A stretch of DNA of 64,000 bases, from contig NZ_FWEX01000006.1 of the NCBI RefSeq assembly GCF_900170025.1, positions 162,668-226,667 of the forward strand. Direction: 5' to 3'. Each line of letters starts with the position of its first letter. Positions within the stretch are counted from its first letter, which is position 1. The notes beneath the pieces were generated by a model, which worked only from the letters and a program-made list of their open reading frames with translations, ran no database searches and had not been told where the DNA came from. The stretch is from Nitrospira sp. ND1 (GTDB taxonomy: Bacteria > Nitrospirota > Nitrospiria > Nitrospirales > Nitrospiraceae). This document shows, piece after piece, positions 55,008 to 64,000 of this stretch. The position numbers and the translations under genes were made by a program.

Positions 55008-55863
55008 CGATCAATGTCCAGCCGATCGGCTGGACATTGATCGCCTTCAAGCCAGCCTGCACACCCACACCTTCGGACAGACGTTGCGGTACATTCCTTC
55101 CACGGCTTCAACCAATGCAGACGCGTTGGCATACCTCCAACAACCGACCGGACCAGCGGCTGCGCACGGAACGGTGATCCTCGCAGACTGCCAAACAGCC
55201 GGTCGGGGACGCCGCGGACGCGCCTGGCACTCTCCGGCCCAGGGCAACATCTACATGTCCGTGATTGTGGTGCCCGAACCCGGCTCCACACGCATAGGGC
55301 CCTGGCTCTCCTGGATTCCGTTGTTTTCCGCTCTGGCGGTGTCCGATTGCCTCTCCGGCTGCACGGGACTGGCAGTCTCGATGAAGTGGCCGAACGATCT
55401 GTTGATCGGCGACAAGAAAATCGGCGGCATCCTCTGCGAACAAACCACCACCGCTGACCGAACCCTGGCGATAGTCATCGGCATCGGATTGAACATCAAC
55501 GCTGCACCCGACAGTTTGCCGGAGGAGCTCAGAGCCGGCGCAACCACCATGGCTGCCGAGGCAGGCCATCGGCTCGATCGCGCCATGATCCTCGCAGATC
55601 TCTTGCTCCGACTCGAACAACGCATGGATCGTTTGTTCCACGACGGACCGTCCGGCATGATCGATGAATTCACACGACGCTGCTCCACACTCGGCAAGAC
55701 CGTCCGTGTGGCTCTGGAAGAAAACGGGATCGTACAGGGGATCGCCGAGTCGATCGGCCCGGATGGATGCCTCTGTTTGCGTGTGACCTCCGATCCCTCC
55801 CCCACTCTGCCTCACCGGCTGCTGGAAGTTCGAAGCGCGGAAGTCATCCACGTGCGGGGGTGA
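54991..55863 (+). CDS. birA: biotin--[acetyl-CoA-carboxylase] ligase without HTH
   Basis: Biotin protein ligase, 290 residues, group I: no N-terminal DNA-binding domain. Motifs: TSTNADAL-type substrate loop (STASTNADALA), AGRGRRGRAWHSP biotin/ATP loop, MKWPNDLLIGDKKIGGILCE, IGIGLNIN, and the small C-terminal SH3-like domain. Start GTG 54991 overlaps nadC by 17 bases; its first codons cross a perfect 36-base palindrome, and no later start keeps the conserved N-terminus. Confidence 0.93.
   Translation: MGGPANDQCPADRLDIDRLQASLHTHTFGQTLRYIPSTASTNADALAYLQQPTGPAAAHGTVILADCQTAGRGRRGRAWHSPAQGNIYMSVIVVPEPGSTRIGPWLSWIPLFSALAVSDCLSGCTGLAVSMKWPNDLLIGDKKIGGILCEQTTTADRTLAIVIGIGLNINAAPDSLPEELRAGATTMAAEAGHRLDRAMILADLLLRLEQRMDRLFHDGPSGMIDEFTRRCSTLGKTVRVALEENGIVQGIAESIGPDGCLCLRVTSDPSPTLPHRLLEVRSAEVIHVRG
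55008..55043. promoter_or_regulatory. perfect 36-base palindrome at nadC/birA junction
   Basis: 18-base arms meet with no spacer (centre AGCCGATCGGCT; arm begins CGATCAATGTCC). It lies just after the nadC stop and within codons 6-18 of birA. As RNA it would form a very stable hairpin over the start of birA. There is no T-run, so it is not a standard terminator; it could be a translation-control hairpin, an RNase site or a protein-binding site. Confidence 0.85.
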
Positions 55864-55898
55864 AATCGGACAACCTGTTGGGGTAGAGTGGAGACACG

Positions 55899-56669
55899 AT
55901 GCTGCTGACCATCGACATCGGAAATACCAACGTGGTGTGGGGCCTGTTCGAAGATTCCACCCTGCGCGGGCATTGGCGCCTCGCCACCGAATCACGGCGA
56001 ACCGACAATGAATACGGCATTCTGTTGCTCAATCTGCTCAACAACGCCGGCTTCACCCCGGAGCAGATTACGGGCTGCATTCTCTCGAGCGTCGTGCCCG
56101 CGCTGACCGGCACCTTCGACTCCCTGGTGCAAACCTACTTTCACCGAACACCGGTGATCGTCGGACCCGATACCGATTCCGGGCTCACCTTGCGGTATGC
56201 CAACCCGAAGGAAATCGGCAGCGACCGCATCGTCAACGCCGCCGCGGCTTATGCGCGGTATCGGTCCGATCTCATTATCGTCGACTTCGGAACCGCCACC
56301 ACCTTCTGCGCCGTGACCAAATCCGCCGAGTATCTCGGCGGTGTCATCGCACCGGGTCTCGGAATTTCAGCCGACGCTCTGTTTTCCCGTACCGCCAAGC
56401 TGCCGAAGGTGGAAATCATCCGGCCCAAAACCGTCATCGGCACCGATACGATCGGCGGCATTCAAAGCGGTCTGCTGTTCGGCTATGTTGGGCTGGTGGA
56501 CGGTATCGTCCGACGCATGGAGCGAGAACTCGGACGGACATCGACCGTCATCGCCACCGGAGGGCTCGCGACGGTCATCGCCCAGGAGACCGAAACGATC
56601 CAAGAAGTCCGCCCCTTCCTGACGCTTGAAGGCTTGGAACTCCTGTACCATCGAAACCGCCTGACCTAG
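55899..56669 (+). CDS. coaX: type III pantothenate kinase
   Basis: First step of CoA synthesis from pantothenate, ATP dependent, feedback-insensitive class. 256 residues. ASKHA-fold motifs: TIDIGNTNVVWGLF (phosphate 1), GSDRIVNAAAAY, VDFGTATTFCAV (phosphate 2), GGVIAPGLGISADALF and ATGGLA. Lies 35 bases after birA, likely in the same transcript. Confidence 0.95.
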   Translation: MLLTIDIGNTNVVWGLFEDSTLRGHWRLATESRRTDNEYGILLLNLLNNAGFTPEQITGCILSSVVPALTGTFDSLVQTYFHRTPVIVGPDTDSGLTLRYANPKEIGSDRIVNAAAAYARYRSDLIIVDFGTATTFCAVTKSAEYLGGVIAPGLGISADALFSRTAKLPKVEIIRPKTVIGTDTIGGIQSGLLFGYVGLVDGIVRRMERELGRTSTVIATGGLATVIAQETETIQEVRPFLTLEGLELLYHRNRLT

Positions 56670-56752
56670 GCCTGGCTCACCGCAGACTGACGTTACCCCT
56701 CGCCTCAAACCCTTAGAGAGCTGAAAAAACGATGATTTCTTTCTATTCCCCG

Positions 56753-56780
56753 TTGACTTCCGTTCTCCGGTGGCTATCTC
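56753..56780 (+). promoter_or_regulatory. candidate promoter of the grpE-dnaK genes
   Basis: TTGACT (56753-56758), a 16-base spacer and TATCTC (56775-56780), 24 bases before grpE. No CIRCE-type inverted repeat (TTAGCACTC-N9-GAGTGCTAA) is visible between coaX and grpE. Confidence 0.35.
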
Positions 56781-56803
56781 ACTCCCCAGCAAAGGTGTAA
56801 TCA

Positions 56804-57358
56804 ATGTCTCAAGACGACAAGAATATTCACAGTATCGACAACTTAGACGGTTCCAGCGAGGCATCTTCCGGCACGATGGAGGGTGTCAATGAACTCCAGC
56901 AGGTGCTGGATGCCAAGTCCGACGAATGCAAAGCCCTCAACGAAAAGTATTTGCGGCTCGCCGCAGAGTTCGACAACTACAAGAGGCTGGCTCAACGCGA
57001 TCAACGTGAGCAAATCAAGTTCGGGAACGAACAGATCCTCAAGGAACTTCTACCCGTGCTGGACAATCTTGAGCGCGCCATTAAGTCGTCGAAGGGAAGC
57101 GGCTCCGTCGATGCGTTGACAGAGGGTGTGGAATTGACGCTGAAGCAACTCGTTGGCGCGCTGACGAAGTTCGGTGTCAAAGCAGTGGAGAGCGTCGGCC
57201 TGGCCTTTGACCCAGCCACGCAACAGGCAGTCGCCCAGGTTCCGTCAGACACGATCCCTGAAAACCATGTCGTGGAAGAGTATCAAAAGGGATATCTCCT
57301 CCAAGACCGCATCCTCCGCGCCGCCATGGTGACCGTGTCGACCGGAGCCGCAAACTAG
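56804..57358 (+). CDS. grpE: nucleotide exchange factor GrpE
   Basis: Co-chaperone that releases ADP from DnaK. 184 residues: acidic N-terminus, long coiled coil (about 25-75 with KYLRLAAEFDNYKRLAQRDQREQ), and C-terminal beta domain with GLAFDPATQQAVAQVPSDTIPENHVVEEYQKGYLLQDRILRAAMVTV. First gene of grpE-dnaK-dnaJ. Confidence 0.95.
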   Translation: MSQDDKNIHSIDNLDGSSEASSGTMEGVNELQQVLDAKSDECKALNEKYLRLAAEFDNYKRLAQRDQREQIKFGNEQILKELLPVLDNLERAIKSSKGSGSVDALTEGVELTLKQLVGALTKFGVKAVESVGLAFDPATQQAVAQVPSDTIPENHVVEEYQKGYLLQDRILRAAMVTVSTGAAN

Positions 57359-57447
57359 GGCCGAATCATCGGTGTGAAGAACAGGTTTCGCAAGCACAAC
57401 TGACACGACCGTTCATGTATTGATATTTTTTGCGAAGGAGCCAACCC

Positions 57448-59379
57448 ATGGGCAAAGTTATCGGAATCGACCTCGGCACGACGAACTCCTGCGTCGCTAT
57501 CATGAGCGGTGGAGACCCGGTCGTCATCGCCAATGCGGAAGGAAGTCGCACAACTCCGTCGGTGGTGGGCATCACGGATAAGAACGAGCGCCTGGTCGGA
57601 CAAATCGCCAAGCGGCAAGCCATCACCAATCCTGAAAACACCATTTTCTCAGTCAAGCGTCTCATGGGACGCAAGTTCCGCAGCAAAGAAGTGCAGGAAG
57701 CCATGAAGCGGCTCCCCTACAAGGTGGTGGAGGCGGACAACGGCGATGCGCACGTCGAGTTGCGCGGAAAGCGTTACAGCCCGCCGGAAGTCTCCGCCAT
57801 GATTCTGCAGAAGATGCGGCAGACCGCCGAAGATTACCTGGGTGAGAAGGTCACTGAAGCAGTGGTGACGGTCCCGGCCTATTTCGATGATAGCCAGCGC
57901 CAGGCCACCAAGGATGCGGGGCAGATCGCCGGATTGAACGTCCTGCGCATCATCAACGAACCCACGGCGGCCTCACTGGCCTACGGTCTCGACAAGAAAA
58001 AAGACGAGCGCATTGCCGTCTACGATCTCGGCGGCGGGACGTTCGACGTGTCCGTCCTGGAAATCGGCGACGGCGTGTTCGAGGTCAAGTCCACGAACGG
58101 CGACACCTATCTCGGTGGCGACGACTTCGACGAGCGTGTGATGGACTGGCTCGTCGAGGAGTTTAAGAAAGATCAAGGTATCGACCTGCGCAAAGACCGG
58201 ATGGCGTTGCAACGCCTCAAGGAAGCGGCGGAGCGGGCCAAGATCGAACTCTCCTCGTCTCAGGAAAGCGAGATCAACCTGCCGTTCATTACGGCGGACG
58301 CCAGCGGCCCGAAGCACATGGTCACGAAGTTGACCCGCGCAAAGCTGGAACAACTCGTCGGCGACCTCATCCAACGGACCATCGAGCCCTGCCGGAAGGC
58401 TTTGGCGGATGCCGGTGTGAGCGCGAAAGACATCCAGGAAGTCGTGCTCGTCGGCGGCATGACCCGCATGCCGAAAGTCATCCAGGTCGTGAAGGAATTC
58501 TTCGGCAAAGAACCGCATCGCGGCGTGAACCCCGACGAAGTCGTCGCCATCGGAGCCGGTGTTCAGGGCGGCGTGCTTAAGGGCGAAGTCAAGGACGTGC
58601 TGTTGCTGGATGTCACGCCCTTGTCGCTCGGCATTGAGACGCTCGGCGGCGTCTTCACGAAGTTGATCGAGCGAAACACCACAATTCCCACGAAGAAGAG
58701 CCAGGTGTTCTCGACCGCTGCCGACAACCAGACAGCCGTCACCATTCGCGTATTCCAGGGCGAACGTGAAATGGCGAACGACAATAAGCTGTTGGGACAG
58801 TTCGATCTCGTCGGCATTCCTCCCGCTCCGCGCGGCATGCCGCAGGTCGAAGTCTCCTTCGACATCGATGCCAACGGTATCGTGCATGTGGCGGCCAAAG
58901 ACCTGGCCACACAGAAGGAACAGTCCATCAAGATTACGGCCTCGAGCGGACTCAGCAAGGACGAAGTCGATAAGCTCGTCAAGGACGCCCAGTCCCACAC
59001 CGAGGATGACAAGAAACGTCGTCGGGTGGCTGAAGCGCGTAACCAGGCCGACTCGTTGCTGTACAGCACCGAAAAGAACCTGAGCGAGCATGGCGATAAG
59101 ATCGGCGAAGACGATAAGACCAAGATCACCGAAGCCATCGCCGGACTCCGTAAGGCGATGGAAGGCGACGATCCCGCAGCCATCGAAACGGCCACGCAAA
59201 CGCTGACCACGGCATCCCATAAGCTGGCTGAAGAGATGTACAAGAAAGCCTCTGCCGCAGCCGGTGCCGGCGCCGGGGCTGATGCAGCTGCTTCATCCGG
59301 AGACGGCGGCGCGCAGGCCAAGACCGATGAAAAGGTCGTGGACGCGGAGTTCGAAGAAGTCGACAAAGACAAAAAGTAA
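57448..59379 (+). CDS. dnaK: molecular chaperone DnaK (Hsp70)
   Basis: 643 residues from ATG 57448, preceded by GAAGGAG. Motifs: [28 protein letters not shown], and the peptide-binding domain after a linker [20 protein letters not shown]. The Ala/Gly-rich tail ends EEVDKDKK, near the canonical EEVKD-like end. Sits between grpE and dnaJ. Confidence 0.97.
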   Translation: MGKVIGIDLGTTNSCVAIMSGGDPVVIANAEGSRTTPSVVGITDKNERLVGQIAKRQAITNPENTIFSVKRLMGRKFRSKEVQEAMKRLPYKVVEADNGDAHVELRGKRYSPPEVSAMILQKMRQTAEDYLGEKVTEAVVTVPAYFDDSQRQATKDAGQIAGLNVLRIINEPTAASLAYGLDKKKDERIAVYDLGGGTFDVSVLEIGDGVFEVKSTNGDTYLGGDDFDERVMDWLVEEFKKDQGIDLRKDRMALQRLKEAAERAKIELSSSQESEINLPFITADASGPKHMVTKLTRAKLEQLVGDLIQRTIEPCRKALADAGVSAKDIQEVVLVGGMTRMPKVIQVVKEFFGKEPHRGVNPDEVVAIGAGVQGGVLKGEVKDVLLLDVTPLSLGIETLGGVFTKLIERNTTIPTKKSQVFSTAADNQTAVTIRVFQGEREMANDNKLLGQFDLVGIPPAPRGMPQVEVSFDIDANGIVHVAAKDLATQKEQSIKITASSGLSKDEVDKLVKDAQSHTEDDKKRRRVAEARNQADSLLYSTEKNLSEHGDKIGEDDKTKITEAIAGLRKAMEGDDPAAIETATQTLTTASHKLAEEMYKKASAAAGAGAGADAAASSGDGGAQAKTDEKVVDAEFEEVDKDKK

Positions 59380-59394
59380 GACCCTCACCGATTG

Positions 59395-59431
59395 CACGAC
59401 CGAGTTTCACCATGCGTGAAGCTCGGTCGTG
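59395..59431 (+). other. strong intercistronic hairpin between dnaK and dnaJ
   Basis: A 16-pair stem: CACGACCGAG/CTCGGTCGTG, one T-G wobble, then TTCAC/GTGAA closing a 5-base loop (CATGC). It ends 29 bases before dnaJ, without a T-run. It could stabilise dnaK mRNA, attenuate dnaJ expression or mark RNase processing. Confidence 0.65.
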
Positions 59432-59460
59432 TTGCACATTTAACCGGGTAAGAATCTTCC

Positions 59461-60573
59461 GTGGCTAAGCGCGACTACTACGAAACTCTCGGCATTGAGC
59501 GAACCGCTTCCGACGACGAGATCAAGAAGGCATTCCGGAAACTTGCCCGCCAGCACCACCCCGATCTCCACACATCGCCGGAACAGAAAAAATCCGCGGA
59601 AGAAAAATTCAAAGAGCTGAACGAAGCCTACGAGGTCATCAGCGACCAGGAAAAACGGCGGCGATACGATGCCTTCGGCCATGCCGGTGGACCGCAGGGA
59701 GCGGAGGGATTCGATTTCGGCGGACAGGGCGGATTCGGCGACATCTTCAACGATATTTTCGAAGACTTCTTCGGCCAGCCTCGCGGACGTGCCCGCGCCG
59801 AGCGCGGCAACGACCTGCAATACAACCTTGAGGTGACGTTTGAAGAGTCGGTATTCGGAAAGGAAGCGAAACTCAAAATCCCCCGCTGGGAAATCTGTGC
59901 CGATTGCAAAGGCACCGGAGCGCGCTCAGCCACGGCCATTAAAATGTGCCCGGCCTGCAAGGGACAGGGCCAACTCCGGTTCCAACAGGGTTTTTTCAGC
60001 GTCAGCCGGCCCTGCGGTCAATGCGAAGGGGTCGGACAGATCATCACCGAACCCTGCCAGGCCTGCGGCGGGCGGCAGCGTATCCGCAAGGAACGCATGC
60101 TCTCCGTGCAAATTCCCGGCGGGATCGAAACCGGCATGCGCCTGCGTCTCGCGAACGAGGGCGAACACGGCGTCCAGGGCGGCCCTCAGGGGGACCTGTA
60201 TGTTGCCATCACCGTGAAGCCCCATCCTCATTTTAGGCGGGAAGGCCAGGATATCGTGTCCGAACTCCCCGTCAATCTCGTCACCGCCATCCTGGGTGGG
60301 CGTGTGGAGGTGCCGACGCTCAAAGGCAACACCTTCATGAAGATCCCTGCCGGCACGCAGCCGGACAAAATCCTCCGCATCAAAGGCCTCGGCTTTCCAA
60401 ACCTCAAGGGCGGCCATACCGGCGATCAGCTGTTCAACGTGAAAGTCGAGATTCCGACCAAGCTCAATTCAAAGCAAAAAGAGCTGCTTGAAGAATTTGC
60501 CAAGGAAAGCGGCTACACGAAAGACACCGAGGGCGAAGGCTTTCTCGACAAGATGAAAACGTTCTTCGAATAG
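59461..60573 (+). CDS. dnaJ: chaperone DnaJ (Hsp40)
   Basis: 370 residues from GTG 59461. J-domain with HPD in ARQHHPDLH; Gly/Phe-rich region; four zinc repeats CADCKGTGA, CPACKGQGQ, CGQCEGVGQ, CQACGGRQR; C-terminal substrate domain. Stimulates DnaK ATPase. Full type I architecture. Confidence 0.96.
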   Translation: MAKRDYYETLGIERTASDDEIKKAFRKLARQHHPDLHTSPEQKKSAEEKFKELNEAYEVISDQEKRRRYDAFGHAGGPQGAEGFDFGGQGGFGDIFNDIFEDFFGQPRGRARAERGNDLQYNLEVTFEESVFGKEAKLKIPRWEICADCKGTGARSATAIKMCPACKGQGQLRFQQGFFSVSRPCGQCEGVGQIITEPCQACGGRQRIRKERMLSVQIPGGIETGMRLRLANEGEHGVQGGPQGDLYVAITVKPHPHFRREGQDIVSELPVNLVTAILGGRVEVPTLKGNTFMKIPAGTQPDKILRIKGLGFPNLKGGHTGDQLFNVKVEIPTKLNSKQKELLEEFAKESGYTKDTEGEGFLDKMKTFFE

Positions 60574-60607
60574 ACCGATCACCGCCCCACCTGTTCCGCC
60601 GACCACC

Positions 60608-61345
60608 ATGCCGGCTTTCTTCGTCTCCTCATTAGATATTCGTGAAACCCAGATCACCCTCACGGGCGATCTCTGCCATCATGTGCGGGCCAGCCTACGC
60701 GTCAAACCCGGCGAAGATCTCTGGCTCACCGATGAACAACGGCGACGATATCGTGTGCGGGTGACGTACGTATCCCAGCAGGCGGTGATGACGGAGATTC
60801 TCGAACAACGGCTGGGACCCGTCGAGACCGGCCCCCCCCTGCTGCTCGCACAAGCCCTGCTCAAAGGCGACCATATGGATTGGGTGGTGCAAAAGGCGAG
60901 CGAGTTGGGCGTGCGGACGATCCTTCCCCTCGTCTCACGGCATGGGGTCGTACGACCGCAGCCGGACAGGATCGCCGCCCAAGTGGCCCGCTGGCAGCGC
61001 ATCGCCACCGAAGCGGCGCAACAATCGGAGCAGTGGCAGCCCCCGGAAGTGTTGGAACCGCTGGAGTCACGCCGCTTCTTCTCCACTCACAAAGCGACCT
61101 GCTCGCTTCTCCTGGCAGAACGCCATGAGGCTGCCGCATTGGCCAGGATACCCCTGCCGAGTCTCCCCTCGGAACAGCTCACCGTGATGATCGGACCTGA
61201 AGGAGGATGGGCAGAAGAAGAGATCACTCTGGCCCTGGCTCAGCAGTGCCAGGCCGTGAGTCTCGGCTCGTGTATCCTCCGTGCGGACACCGCAGCAGTT
61301 ACTGCACTGAGTATTGTGCAAAGTCGATTGGGCCGACTGGGGTAG
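60608..61345 (+). CDS. rsmE: 16S rRNA (uracil1498-N3)-methyltransferase
   Basis: SPOUT-fold methyltransferase of 245 residues: N-terminal PUA-like domain (LTGDLCHHVRASLRVKPGEDLWL) and knotted SAM-binding C-terminus with ASELGVRTILPLVS, MIGPEGGWAEEEI and LGSCILRADTAAVTALSIVQ. Follows dnaJ by 34 bases, a common genomic pairing. Confidence 0.94.
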   Translation: MPAFFVSSLDIRETQITLTGDLCHHVRASLRVKPGEDLWLTDEQRRRYRVRVTYVSQQAVMTEILEQRLGPVETGPPLLLAQALLKGDHMDWVVQKASELGVRTILPLVSRHGVVRPQPDRIAAQVARWQRIATEAAQQSEQWQPPEVLEPLESRRFFSTHKATCSLLLAERHEAAALARIPLPSLPSEQLTVMIGPEGGWAEEEITLALAQQCQAVSLGSCILRADTAAVTALSIVQSRLGRLG

Positions 61346-61364
61346 GATCGGGATCTGGCGAGCG

Positions 61365-62348
61365 CTACCGACGGCCAGGGCTGATCGAAATGATGGTGCC
61401 CCCCTCGCCTGCCGCCCACCCGGCGGTGGTATGAGGAAAACTCAAGGCCATGAGCGAGCGTTTCACGGGGCTGGCTTCTTCCACCCAATTAAATCCTGCA
61501 TCGGTGGTTCGCAAAATCTGCCCATGCTCTCCCACGATCCAGCCTTGCTGCGCGTCGATAAAACGAACACGAATCAGATCCGTGAGTTTATTACAGGTCC
61601 GGCCGCAGGGTAAGGTTCGGTCGATCCAGTGGGTGCCGCCGTCGGTCGTTTGAAACAACGCCCCGGCATTGCCGACCGCCCAGCCGTTCGCCTCATCTGC
61701 GAAGGCCACATCGAAGAACGTCGCAGAACTCTGGCTGACCTGCGGCGTCCACGTCACGCCACCGTCGGATGTCGTGAGAATCGTGCCCAGCGCCCCGACG
61801 ATTGTCCCATGCTGCTGGTTGGTCAACACAATGGAATGTAGCGCGGCGCTCGTGCCGCTGGCTTGATCCGTCCAGTTCTCTCCACCGTCGGTCGTCTGTA
61901 GAATGGTGCCATTGCCGCCGACCAGCCAGCCCTTCTGAGGCGTCACAAACGCGATCCCATAGAGCGGGGCCTGCGTGGACACAAACACGGCGCTCCAGGT
62001 TTCTCCACCATCCCGGCTGGTCCGCACGGTGCCATTGGCGCCCACGACCCATCCTCGACGAGCATCCTGGAAATACACGGCCGTCAGCAGCGACGTGGTG
62101 CCGCTGGAGAGCTTCTTCCATTTGCGGCCGCCGTCGGTTGTCTTGAGAATCGTTCCGCCGGACCCCACGGCCCAGCCAAGTTGAGGATCGTGAAAGAACA
62201 TGCCCAGCAGTGTGGCTTCAGACCCACTTTTCTGCATAGCTACGGTAGCCCGGCTCTCCGGGGAAGTCGCCTCGGCCGTGCCTGCGCACAGGAGGGCGAT
62301 GAACAACCACGATACAACTGCCAGGATATGCAACGTACGACGCCTCAT
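61365..62348 (-). CDS. exported Ycf48-like beta-propeller protein
   Basis: 327 residues with a signal peptide (about 1-28, SWLFIALLCAGTAEA). The rest is about seven BNR/Ycf48-type repeats, each with the pattern GWAVGSGGTILKTTDGGxxW. Ycf48 relatives help assemble membrane-protein complexes in photosynthesis; in non-phototrophs the role is unknown, probably a periplasmic or surface scaffold. Its start overlaps the stop of the upstream IPT/TIG gene by four bases, so the two are translationally coupled and probably act together. Confidence 0.87.
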   Translation of the reverse strand: MRRRTLHILAVVSWLFIALLCAGTAEATSPESRATVAMQKSGSEATLLGMFFHDPQLGWAVGSGGTILKTTDGGRKWKKLSSGTTSLLTAVYFQDARRGWVVGANGTVRTSRDGGETWSAVFVSTQAPLYGIAFVTPQKGWLVGGNGTILQTTDGGENWTDQASGTSAALHSIVLTNQQHGTIVGALGTILTTSDGGVTWTPQVSQSSATFFDVAFADEANGWAVGNAGALFQTTDGGTHWIDRTLPCGRTCNKLTDLIRVRFIDAQQGWIVGEHGQILRTTDAGFNWVEEASPVKRSLMALSFPHTTAGWAAGEGGTIISISPGRR

Positions 62349-64000
62349 TGTTGGTGGTGGGTATTCTCTGAACTTTGATTCCGCCAGTAACTCGCATCAG
62401 GCAGTCCGGTAGGCTGGATCGTAAACGTGCCGGCCTCGAGCGTAAGCCACTTCTTCGGGGTGCAACAGGAGCCGTCCGGCAGGAGATCCCACGATCCACG
62501 ACGGACCACGAGCGGCCCGGACGTCAGATCCGGATTAAACTCGCCGAGCTTGCCCACGCCGTAGGAATGGCGATGAGGAATCTTGACTGTGATTTCCGTG
62601 TCCGTCCAGGACTGCACGATCGCCCCGACTCCGTTGAACAACACTTCGGTGCGGGATACGTTTTCTCCCAACACGGGCGCAACCCGGGCATAGACGCTAT
62701 CCGTGATAACCTTGCTTGGTTCGGCCGTCTTGAGAAACTTCCCGAACCCGCTCCCCTTGATCGTCACCACCTCGTCCAATCCCCCGGTGGTCGGACTGTA
62801 GGAATCGATCTTCGGTGTGACGAGCGTAAAATTGCCGACTTGCGTTTCAAGCACCTTCTTATCGGCGCAGCACGTGCCATCCGGCTTGGGAGCATTGGCA
62901 GCACGTTTGACCACCACCGGACCACTTTTCGCGCTGAAGGGCACCCAGACATCAATGCGGTCGTGGCCCCATCGATACACGATCGCCTGCACCCCGCCGA
63001 TCTCGACAGTGTTTTCACTCAACGAAAAATCGATATAGTTAAAGGGCGTAGACCCGGCCTCCGAATAAAATCCAAAATTCTCTCCCGTGATTTTCAACAA
63101 CGTGCCGATAGGCGCCTCGGCCGGAGTCAGCCCGGTGGCCTGGGGCGTCTGTACAGTGTACGTCCCGATGGCCCGTTCCTGCCCATTGCGCTTCATCACG
63201 ACCGGACCGGTTTGGGCATCGAGCGGCACATGCACCACAATGGTCGTATCCGTCCACTGCGACACGGTGGCCAGATGCCCGCCAAAGAGCACGCCATCCT
63301 CAGGGTTCCTGGACGTCCCGAACCCTTTGCCGAACAGCACCACCTTCGTTCCGACCGGCCCACTCGTAGGATCGACCCGCACCGACGCCAGCACCTTCAT
63401 CGGCATCGAATTGCTCACCACCTGCTTGACCGGCGCACAGCAAGACCCGTCCGGCAACGGATCGGACGAAGCCATGCGAATCACCACATCACCCGACTGC
63501 ACATTGCCCGGCAGTTCCACTTCAATCTTATCGTCACGCCACTTACGGACGCGCACCGTCACATCGCCCACGGCCACAGTATTGACGCCAAAAATCGTGT
63601 TCGGATCGCGCGGACCGGCAGTGTTGCCGAAATGTTCGCCCGTGATCTCCAGAATCGTTCCCGGTTCGGCCTCAGCCGGCGACAAGGACTGAATGGCGGG
63701 CTGTAATCGGGTAAAGGACCCGGCCTTCAGATGTTTCTTGCCGATGATGATGTCGACCGGTCCATTGGCAGCCTGCGAAGGCACGCGCACCTCAATGAGA
63801 TCGGCCTCCCAGCGTTGGATCAAGGCCGGCACGCCCTTGAAGGTCACCTGATTAAACTTCGTCGATTTATAGGGGCCGAACCCCTTCCCGGTGATCGAGA
63901 GGGTCGATCCCGGCACGGCAGCATTGGGATGAAGAACCGGCCCCTCTGCCCGGACTTCTCCGGAAACGACCGGGCCTGCGAACAGAGCGACACCGAGCAG
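62345..64000 (-). CDS. IPT/TIG-repeat surface protein (5' end beyond window)
   Basis: 551 residues are visible and the frame is open to base 64000, so the start is missing; the first visible part (LLGVALFAGPVVSG) is a signal peptide tail. At least five IPT/TIG immunoglobulin-like repeats follow, each starting with a P-G-T-x-L-x-I-T-G-x-x-F pattern (STLSITGKGFGPY, TILEITGEHFGN, TKVVLFGKGFGT, TLLKITGENFGF, EVVTIKGSGFGKF). Three carry an extra loop PDGSCC or PDGTCC with adjacent Cys. Likely an extracellular or periplasmic structural protein, coupled with the downstream Ycf48-like gene. Function unknown. Confidence 0.85.
   Translation of the reverse strand: MLGVALFAGPVVSGEVRAEGPVLHPNAAVPGSTLSITGKGFGPYKSTKFNQVTFKGVPALIQRWEADLIEVRVPSQAANGPVDIIIGKKHLKAGSFTRLQPAIQSLSPAEAEPGTILEITGEHFGNTAGPRDPNTIFGVNTVAVGDVTVRVRKWRDDKIEVELPGNVQSGDVVIRMASSDPLPDGSCCAPVKQVVSNSMPMKVLASVRVDPTSGPVGTKVVLFGKGFGTSRNPEDGVLFGGHLATVSQWTDTTIVVHVPLDAQTGPVVMKRNGQERAIGTYTVQTPQATGLTPAEAPIGTLLKITGENFGFYSEAGSTPFNYIDFSLSENTVEIGGVQAIVYRWGHDRIDVWVPFSAKSGPVVVKRAANAPKPDGTCCADKKVLETQVGNFTLVTPKIDSYSPTTGGLDEVVTIKGSGFGKFLKTAEPSKVITDSVYARVAPVLGENVSRTEVLFNGVGAIVQSWTDTEITVKIPHRHSYGVGKLGEFNPDLTSGPLVVRRGSWDLLPDGSCCTPKKWLTLEAGTFTIQPTGLPDASYWRNQSSENTHHQQ

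Noticed and set aside
56670-56803. CIRCE/HrcA operator upstream of grpE
   Set aside because: No TTAGCACTC inverted repeat is found in the gap.

Overview
The window is high-GC, gene-dense bacterial chromosome with about 51 protein genes, one tRNA and no rRNA, phage or CRISPR. Its gene content fits an autotrophic Gram-negative bacterium, and my best guess is Nitrospira or a close relative in the Nitrospirota. The pointers are an inorganic-carbon pump (DabA/DabB) with its own PII-like protein, a heavy-metal RND efflux set, many two-component proteins and small outer-envelope lipoproteins. The taxon is inferred from content and style, not from a marker gene.

Layout. 1-3339: a sigma54-dependent response regulator (cut by the window edge) and its PAS/GAF histidine kinase. 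3366-8823: a carbon-uptake operon dabB-dabA-PII-like. Upstream of it is a 467-base gap with two tandem palindromic operator-like sites. 9291-15484: a His-rich exported protein followed by an outer-membrane factor, adaptor and pump of a CzcCBA/CusCBA-type metal exporter. 15673-25193: mixed housekeeping and accessory genes (receiver protein, VanZ-like, glycine-zipper lipoprotein, double nitroreductase, VIT-type metal transporter, secreted barrel-like protein, HDOD protein, EEP-family phosphatase/nuclease, thioredoxin-like protein). 25405-28404: a run of TPR and small proteins ending in a GT-B glycosyltransferase. 28589-30207: an ECF sigma/anti-sigma pair. 30340-30828: tadA.

30825-42885 is the most distinctive region: a complete small lipopeptide biosynthetic operon on the minus strand. 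It holds one 3120-residue FAAL-ACP-C-A-PCP-C-A-PCP-TE synthetase, a cyclic-peptide-type ABC exporter and an Sfp-type phosphopantetheinyl transferase. A 183-base element with 23-base terminal inverted repeats sits between synthetase and exporter and supplies the synthetase stop codon. The terminal thioesterase has Cys where Ser is usual. The predicted product is an N-acyl dipeptide whose second residue is probably glycine.

43166-51194: tRNA-Ser(CGA) followed by duplicated pieces of its own 3' end, then a 44-residue membrane peptide, a RecB-like/DUF2779 nuclease, a MATE exporter, a ketopantoate reductase fused to a sulfite-oxidase-fold domain, a sirtuin, a HAD hydrolase, a receiver/helical protein and a 39-residue very basic protein. 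51389-56669: valS-nadC-birA-coaX, an overlapping cofactor/tRNA-synthetase cluster with a perfect 36-base palindrome at the start of birA. 56804-61345: grpE-dnaK-dnaJ-rsmE. 61365-64000: a Ycf48-like repeat protein translationally coupled to an IPT/TIG surface protein that runs off the window.
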